Part shown: positions 57,655 through 64,000 of the stretch, one piece after another
Numbering within the stretch: the stretch's first letter is position 1
Layout: every line of letters begins with the position of its first letter
NCBI GenBank assembly: GCA_963682175.1
Contig: OY821771.1
Coordinates: forward strand, 33,810,201 to 33,874,200
Direction: 5' to 3'
Source of the DNA: Triglochin maritima
Taxonomy: Eukaryota > Streptophyta > Magnoliopsida > Alismatales > Juncaginaceae
DNA length: 64,000 nucleotides
The notes under the pieces: generated by a model
What the model was told of the DNA's origin: nothing
Database searches by the model: none
What the model saw: the letters and a program-made list of their open reading frames with translations, nothing else
Position numbers and translations under genes: made by a program

Positions 57655-60600
57655 ATGGCCACTTCGTCGGGTAAGATCTGAAATGGAATCCGAGTTTCTG
57701 TATTTAATTTGGGGGGTTTTGACGAAAGATGTGCTTTTTGTGCTTTTTTTGGGGTTTGCAGTTGCGTTCAAGTCGAGGGAGGATCACCGGAAGCAGCTCG
57801 AGTTGGAGGAGGCCCGGAAGGCGGGGCTCGCGCCGGCCGAGGTTGACGAGGATGGGAAAGAGATTAATCCGCATATCCCCCAGTATATGTCCTCTGCGCC
57901 TTGGTATCTTAACGCCGAGAGACCGGTGAGTTTTTTTTTTTGTTTTTTTTGGTGATTTTTAGGGGGGTTTGAGGTGAACTTGTGTGCTGATTTGAACGCT
58001 TTGGTTCGGTTTAGAGTTTGAAACATCAAAGGAAATGGAAATCGGATCCAAATTACACGAAGGCTTGGTATGATAGAGGTGCGAAAATCTTCAAGGCGTC
58101 CAACTATAGGAAGGGCGCTTGTGTCAAGTAAGTGAATTTCGGTTATTACATTTTGTTTTGTGGTTTAGTTTTGTTAATATACGGTAAGTCTACAATGAGT
58201 CCTGGGCTCAAACTAACGTAAAAGGATGTCCTCGTGTTTCTCATGGACCGCTTGTCCTATGATAAATCTGACCATTGGATTTGAATATTTGATACATCAT
58301 ACGAATTGTATGTACAAATAAAAAATCTGTTGATTTCATGATTCATGTAGAAATACATAATTTTGATGAAAATTACCAAATGGTGAATTGAATTCACGTC
58401 TGTTTCAACACATAATTTTGATGAAAATTACCAAATGGTGAATTGAATTCACGTCTGTTTCAACACATAATTTTGATGAAAATTACCAAACAATGAATTG
58501 AATTCACGTTCGTTTCAACACATGATACAATATTATGACTATACATCCTATTACAGTTGTTGAATCACAATATGGACTAGAATTTTTATTTACCCTTTAA
58601 CAAGGGATGCACCAAAAACAAAATGAGCCCTGGGTTCACCTTAGCCTTGCCAAAATAATATGTACCACATACCCACACGTAGGGTTCTCAGCATGACTGG
58701 CTTATTGCACTGCAATACTAGTTGTTGGGAAGTGTTTAGTCAGGTAGTCTTCAAAAGATGTTGCATTTTCACCATCTGTGCAGGGCTGCTGTCCATTTTT
58801 TTATTTTGAATCATTCTTAAACCTGATGTCCTTGTATAGATGCTAAAATCTCTGTAATAATATGGCTTGATTTTTCTGCTGGTGACTGCTTTGTGTACCT
58901 GGCAGTAGCTGCAGCACCTTTTGATGATATAAGATGCTTTTCTTGAGTGGATTTCTTAGCATATCTCTTCGTGGCACAAGTGTGCAATGAATCACATTGA
59001 CACTGTAGTTCATGTTTATATTGATCTTCATTCAAATTATTTTGGGGGTGGGGTGGGGGTGGTTTACCTCTTTCTGACTTATGTTGTGTTGCTGCAGTTT
59101 TGGCAATATCTAATGAGTTGTAATTGTTTCTGTTTGTAGTTGTGGAGCTATGACTCATACTGCAAAAACGTGTATGGAGAGGCCACGCAAACTGGGAGCT
59201 AAATGGACAAATAAGCATATAGCTCCTGATGAAAAGATCGAGACTTTTGAACTGGATTATGATGGTAAACGTGATCGTTGGAACGGTTATGATGCATCAA
59301 CTTATGCTCGTGTGATTGAAAGATATGAAGCCAGAGATGAGGCAAGAAGAGCTTATCTAAAAGAACAGCAACTAAAAAAGTTGGAGGAAAAGGATAATGG
59401 TCAGACTGGTGAAGCTAATGATGTTGATGAGGAAGATGATAATGACGATGATCTGAAAGTAGATGAAGCTAAAGTTGATGAGAGTAAGCAGATGGACTTT
59501 GCAAAGGTGGAAAAACGTGTTCGCACCACGGGAGGTGGGAGTACAGGAACTGTAAGGTATGGAAGCTGATTTTGCTTCTATTGGGGTTATCATTAAGAGC
59601 TGATACTGAAATTCCTTATTGCCTGAGAATGCACTTATTTCTGTCAACTTTTACTTTTGCCAGTTGGCTATATACTCACATATGTCATGCGTGTAAACTT
59701 ATCTAGAAATTTGAGAATTCGAGAAGACACTGCAAAGTATTTGTTGAACTTAGATGTCAACTCTGCTCATTATGATCCAAAAACGCGTTCAATGCGAGAA
59801 GATCCACTTCCAGATAGCGATCCGAATGAAAAGTTTTATTTGGTAAGTAATGGCATAGGTGTTCATTTCATTAAGTTTTGACCTTCTCATTTTTCGCTGG
59901 CTAACATTATCTTCTTTTCCTTATATTCAGGGTGATAACCACTATAGAGTTAGTGGGCAAGCTCTTGATTTCAAGGAACTTAACGTACATGCTTGGGAAG
60001 CTTTTGACAAAGGTCAAGACTTTCACATGCAAGCTGCTCCTTCTCAAGCCGAGCTTCTTTACAAAAATTATAAAGTCATTAAAGAGAAACTGAAGACCCG
60101 GACAAAGGATACTATAATGGAGAAGTATGGGAACGCAGCTGCTGAAGAACAACTTCCTAGGGAACTCCTCCTTGGGCAAAGTGAGAAAGAAATTGAATAT
60201 GATCGTGCTGGTAGGATTGTGAAAGGGCAGGTATGATACTTGATCACATCACGTTTCTTTATCATATATCATCCAAAGCATTATGTCCTGTGATCATTTA
60301 ACAATATAACGATATCATATGGTTTGGCTTCGTCTACTAATTAAACAATGTAGGTTTATCAAGTTGAACTTTTTACCTTTTGTTATGATAACCAAGTTCT
60401 GTTTATTCAGTCTTGCATTCCATTTTGCACATTCACCATCATATTTTTAGTGTTATTTTAGAAAAAAATGGGACAAATTGTCCTGTTGATTTGCCCTTTT
60501 GTTGTACCTCTTCTCGAATTACGTTAGGTTATTATGGGCCCGCTTGGGTTCATGTATTTTCGTGGTTGCGGTTTTTTTTTGCAAAATGGTCCAAAACGCA

Positions 60601-63600
60601 ACCGCATGCACCCAAACAACATTTCAGAGGTTTGGTTTGAGTTTCGGGTTGGTGGTTTGAGGTGGATTTGTTTGAAATAAATCGTGTTAAACCACAGCCT
60701 TAAGGTTGTGGTTTTCAAAACGCAGATACCCAATTTTTTTCTTTCATTTTTGCCATTTATCTGTAAATGCAATTCTGTTTTTATATCCTTGATTATTCAT
60801 CTTAGTTTAATCATTACTAGATAGGATTACCCATAATTTCTGTCTTTCACCCAATCACATCAATTTCTTGTATTTTTCCTTACTTAGTCACGACTTACGA
60901 ATTTCTTATATTTTTTCTGCAATACATTTATTCTTGTATTTTATTCAAACCTAGTTGCTTTCTGGTATTTTAAATTTCTACCTTACCACATTAATTTATT
61001 GTTTGCTCAATTCTTAAGTAAAATCAACCACATTAATTTCTTTTATTTTACTCATTAACTAGTTGTGCATTTTTTCATTATATTAATTTTATGTTTCCCC
61101 AAATTTATGGCTAAGTCTTGTATTTTTGTCCAATCTTAAGTAATCATTGAAAAAGTATGTTGGTAAAACATACCAAAACGCAACCACAATTCCAATCACC
61201 CAAACATTCTTGCGTTTTGGGGAAAGAAAATTTTCAAACGCACCCTCACAAGAAAAAAAAACAAAACTTTCCCAAAATTCAACATTTTACTAACCGCAAC
61301 CTCCAACATCAAGGATCCAAACCGACCCTATGTCTATTCGGTTTCGTTCGAAAAATTATTGATCTCTTTTTGGTACCTTCTCATGAAAATATTTCAACAT
61401 TTACTAATTGGCCATGGGTCCTATTATTGTTATTATTATTACTATCTTGCATTGTTATAGAGCTGTTTATTTTGGCTGTACCAACTGAAGAAGGATTTGA
61501 TTTCATGGTTTTATTATAATGTTATTGGATTTCAAGAGTCGTTTCAAAAGGATTTTGCATTTTATATGTCAAACTTGAGCCTTTCCTGGATGTGTTTCCC
61601 TAGTTTCATTTATTGAAAAAGTTTGGACTTTTTTCATAAAAGGATAACACTACATTTATTATATTATTGGCAGTTATCTTGATAACTGCAGGTGCTCTTT
61701 CTTTGCTTTTGCTTGTTGCATCACATGGATATATTTATTTTCTTGAAATTAATGTTTTCCATGATAGTACATAGTACTATAAGGTTGTTGATTGTTTCGT
61801 TATTTATGCTTGATTTTTGAGGAGTTTTAATATGGCAATCTGTTTTATGTTATAATTTTACAGTTCCATTTTGAAGTTTTAAAATGGACCTTTACTCTTT
61901 GATAAACATTGTTATAATTGGTAATATGAAATCATCCAGGAAACAATGCTTCCACGGAGCAAGTATGAAGAAGATGTTTACGTAAACAACCACACTAGTG
62001 TTTGGGGTTCATGGTGGAAGGATCACAAATGGGGTTATAAATGTTGCAAGCAGACGACTAGAAATAGCTATTGCACAGGTGCCGCTGGAATCGAGGCTGC
62101 TGAAGCAGCTGCAGATTTGATGAAGGCTAATATGGATCGTAAAGAGGCTGCTGAAGGTTGGTGTATATGTCTCATTTCATTTTTGAATACTTCCAGTTGA
62201 TATAGCTTCCCTATTGTGGCTTATGTTTGGATCTAAAAAGTACGGAGACGGGCACGGGACACAGACACAACACAGACACGGGGATATGATATTTTTCTAA
62301 AAAGTAGGACACAGACACGGCATTAAAATTATAATATATATAAATAAAAAATAATATACTTGTAAAAAAATAATTACTCATAAATGTTAAATGTTCATAA
62401 TAAAATAATATAAGTTGCTTCAAGTTGTCTCCTCATTGTCCATGACAAAAGTAGTCATTGAGCCTATTTTAAAAGGGCAGCAAACTGATTTCTGCCAAAA
62501 AAAAAACATTGGAGATAGGCATATGAGCTTTGATAGGCCCATGATGGGATCCAATGGGCTACCCTAATGGCCTTAGAGTGACAGTAATTGTAAATAAAAT
62601 ACAACTATAAGGGTTATGCTAGAATTTCCTTGACCTAGCGGTTTATCTTCTCCGTTATATAAACATTCCGGTACCAAAAAGGAGGAAGAAAAAAAAGACA
62701 AAAGTCAAAATCAAGATCAAGATCAAGGAGTGTCCAATGAGTGTCCTAGCTGTGTCACTGTGAAATGTCGAAACTGCCCCGGACACGCCACGTGGACACG
62801 CCACATGGCGTGTCCGACATGTGTCCAAGGCGTGTCCGAGGAGTGTCGGTGTCCGACACGGCCACGACTCGGACACGAAGACCGTTTAGAAGTGTCTGTG
62901 CTTCCTAGGTTTGGATCCAAAGAGCTATATATGTATCATTATCACTATCAACAGTAGACAGTTGCAATTTGTAAGTCATGATGGCATGGTCTTTGTATTA
63001 CCTCAATATCTTCATGATTTTACATGTCGGTGTTCCACAGAAAATCAATCCATTTTGTGAAACTTGGGGAATGCAGCTTGGATAATCTTGTTGATACTGG
63101 CTGAGTTTGACTTTTATTTTCACAACCAACAAATTTGAAGACGTCGACCTGGAGCTTTAGGTTGCGTGGTTCATTCAATAATAAGCCCCATTCGTATAGG
63201 GATGCATTTTATGTATTATTTTGTTTGACAATTGAGAAATGTTATGACCGCAGAGAAGAAAATATATCTCGACATTTATACTAGTAAAAAAGTTACTTTT
63301 TTGCTATAAATCCTGAGCCTCATTGCCGTGCAGCATTTTTACTTATGGTATGCATGTCTGACAGATAAACCTGTGGAGAACGAGGAGAAGCAGCTTGCGA
63401 CCTGGGGCACAGATGTTCCAGAAGATTTGGTGCTTGACCAGACAAGGCTAGCTGAATCGCTTAAGAAGGTTGGTGAATTTGCAGTCGAATGAATATCAAT
63501 CTAGGTACCTCTCGTTGGAATTAAGTTTTGGAAGACTATTTTTTTTTTGATTAAACAGGAGGATGAAAGGAAGAGAGAGGAGAGGGATGAAAGGAAGAGA

Positions 63601-63779
63601 AAGTACAACGTCAAATGGAATGATGAAGTATGCCATTTTTGCCGCGTTAATGTTAACTTTCTGTTGTGCACGAGTTCTAAAGTATTCAACTTTTGGTACA
63701 GGTCACTGCTGAAGACATGGAAGCCTATCGGATGAAGAGGGTTCATCATGATGATCCCATGAAGGATTTTCTCCATTAA
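57655..63779 (+). CDS. SLU7: Pre-mRNA-splicing factor SLU7, 537 aa, ten coding exons
   Basis: Second-step splicing factor that supports correct 3' splice-site choice in the spliceosome; nuclear. Coding exons: 57655-57670, 57762-57925, 58015-58127, 59140-59556, 59707-59842, 59931-60230, 61940-62156, 63365-63468, 63559-63627, 63702-63779. All introns are GT-AG and phases close without a stop. Features: N-terminal [24 protein letters not shown] knuckle [14 protein letters not shown] (residues 96-109); [20 protein letters not shown]; an acidic stretch; [60 protein letters not shown]; and the basic end [30 protein letters not shown]. The length fits plant SLU7 proteins. The long introns 3, 6 and 7 hold repeats or MITE-like insertions, yet the coding part is undamaged. 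Confidence 0.96.
58355..58519. repeat. 3 x 55-bp tandem repeat in SLU7 intron 3
   Basis: Three consecutive 55-bp units start ACATAATTTTGATGAAAATT (58355, 58410, 58465). The first two are identical and the third differs at about three positions. Confidence 0.95.
60536..61328. mobile_element. MITE-like TIR element in SLU7 intron 6
   Basis: The ends GGGCCCGCTTGGGTTC and (inverse) GGGTCGGTTTGGATCC are imperfect inverted repeats, flanked by TAT on both sides (60533-60535, 61329-61331). Inner sequences GGTTGCGG and CCGCAACC also face each other. The end type and 3-bp duplication suggest PIF/Harbinger, although TAT is not its usual target. Confidence 0.5.
62239..62908. mobile_element. TIR element in SLU7 intron 7
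   Basis: The terminal regions are rich in GACACGG/CCGTGTC words and face each other (AAGTACGGAGACGGGCACGG on the left; inverse AAGCACAGACACTTCTAAAC on the right). A near-perfect direct repeat GTTTGGATCYAAA flanks both sides (62225-62237 and 62909-62921), compatible with a 9-11 bp MULE-type target duplication. There is no coding content. Confidence 0.55.
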
Positions 63780-64000
63780 GCACTTCATGTCGATGATCTA
63801 GATGTTATATCTTCGGAAACTGTGGATTCAACTGTTACTTCCAAGTCATGTATTACATACAATCTGTCGGTTGGGGAAGGATTTATGTATATAGCAAAGC
63901 CCTCTTGATTTCATAAACTTCAGTGTTGGATGAATGTCATAAGAAACATAATTTGTTATTGTCTTGGCACATTCTGAAGCTCCACTTATGTTATGTACAA
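63780..64000 (+). other. SLU7 3' UTR / downstream
   Basis: AT-rich sequence follows the TAA; no further gene starts before the window ends. Confidence 0.6.

Noticed and set aside
63501..63788. Minus-strand frame at the end of SLU7
   Set aside because: Antisense to exons 9 and 10 of SLU7, without homology.

Overview
The window is nuclear DNA of a flowering plant, probably a eudicot. The evidence is spliced genes with GT-AG introns, an R2R3-MYB gene, a SLU7 gene with ten coding exons, and plant-type transposons (Mutator-like with plant mobile domain proteins, CACTA, hAT-Ac, Ty1/copia, Athila-type Ty3/gypsy, a tRNA-derived SINE). I cannot name the species. There are two host genes: an R2R3-MYB (16883-18124, +) and SLU7 (57655-63779, +). 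Nearly everything else recognisable is transposon, and many borders were fixed to the base by target-site duplications (TSDs).

Layout. 1-1016: no gene. About 1040-7285: a decayed Mutator-like element (MULE-1) with two convergent genes, a plant mobile domain (PMD) gene on + and a FAR1/MURA-type transposase fused to a truncated OTU-protease exon on -. An internal deletion joins the two truncated 3' ends. A 1205-bp CACTA element (1329-2533) sits in one copy of a duplicated MULE-1 end. 8498-16267: MULE-2, apparently intact, with a perfect 9-bp TSD. It carries a PMD gene and a MURA transposase in tandem, each behind a copy of the same promoter/leader cassette. 16883-18124: MYB gene, followed by a tandem MITE pair, a SINE and a hAT relic.

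23515-44282 is a nested stack. A Ty1/copia element (- strand, TSD GAATG) was interrupted in its reverse transcriptase by a solo LTR (25929-28074, TSD CCTTC). It was also interrupted in its integrase by an Athila-like Ty3/gypsy element (29094-41690, - strand, TSD GCCTT), whose left LTR holds another solo LTR (29313-30490, TSD GGGGT). Removing the inserts restores one copia reading frame with a single TGA. 44288-47837 holds a gypsy relic, a 21-bp minisatellite that encodes heptads, and a third PMD relic. 51125-53260 and 54817-56872 are two solo LTRs of one family in opposite orientation, the second inside a terminal-inverted-repeat (TIR) element (53732-57087) with a GRF zinc-finger fragment. 57655-63779 is SLU7, with MITE-like insertions in its introns.

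The most interesting pattern crosses families. The MULE-2 promoters, the hAT leader, the copia LTR, the Athila LTR and two solo-LTR families all carry GC-rich palindromes a short distance (about 10-185 bp) upstream of the TATA box. Two or three unrelated LTR families share the same degenerate palindrome, CGGTNNACCG, with a variable centre, which looks like a dimeric protein-binding site.
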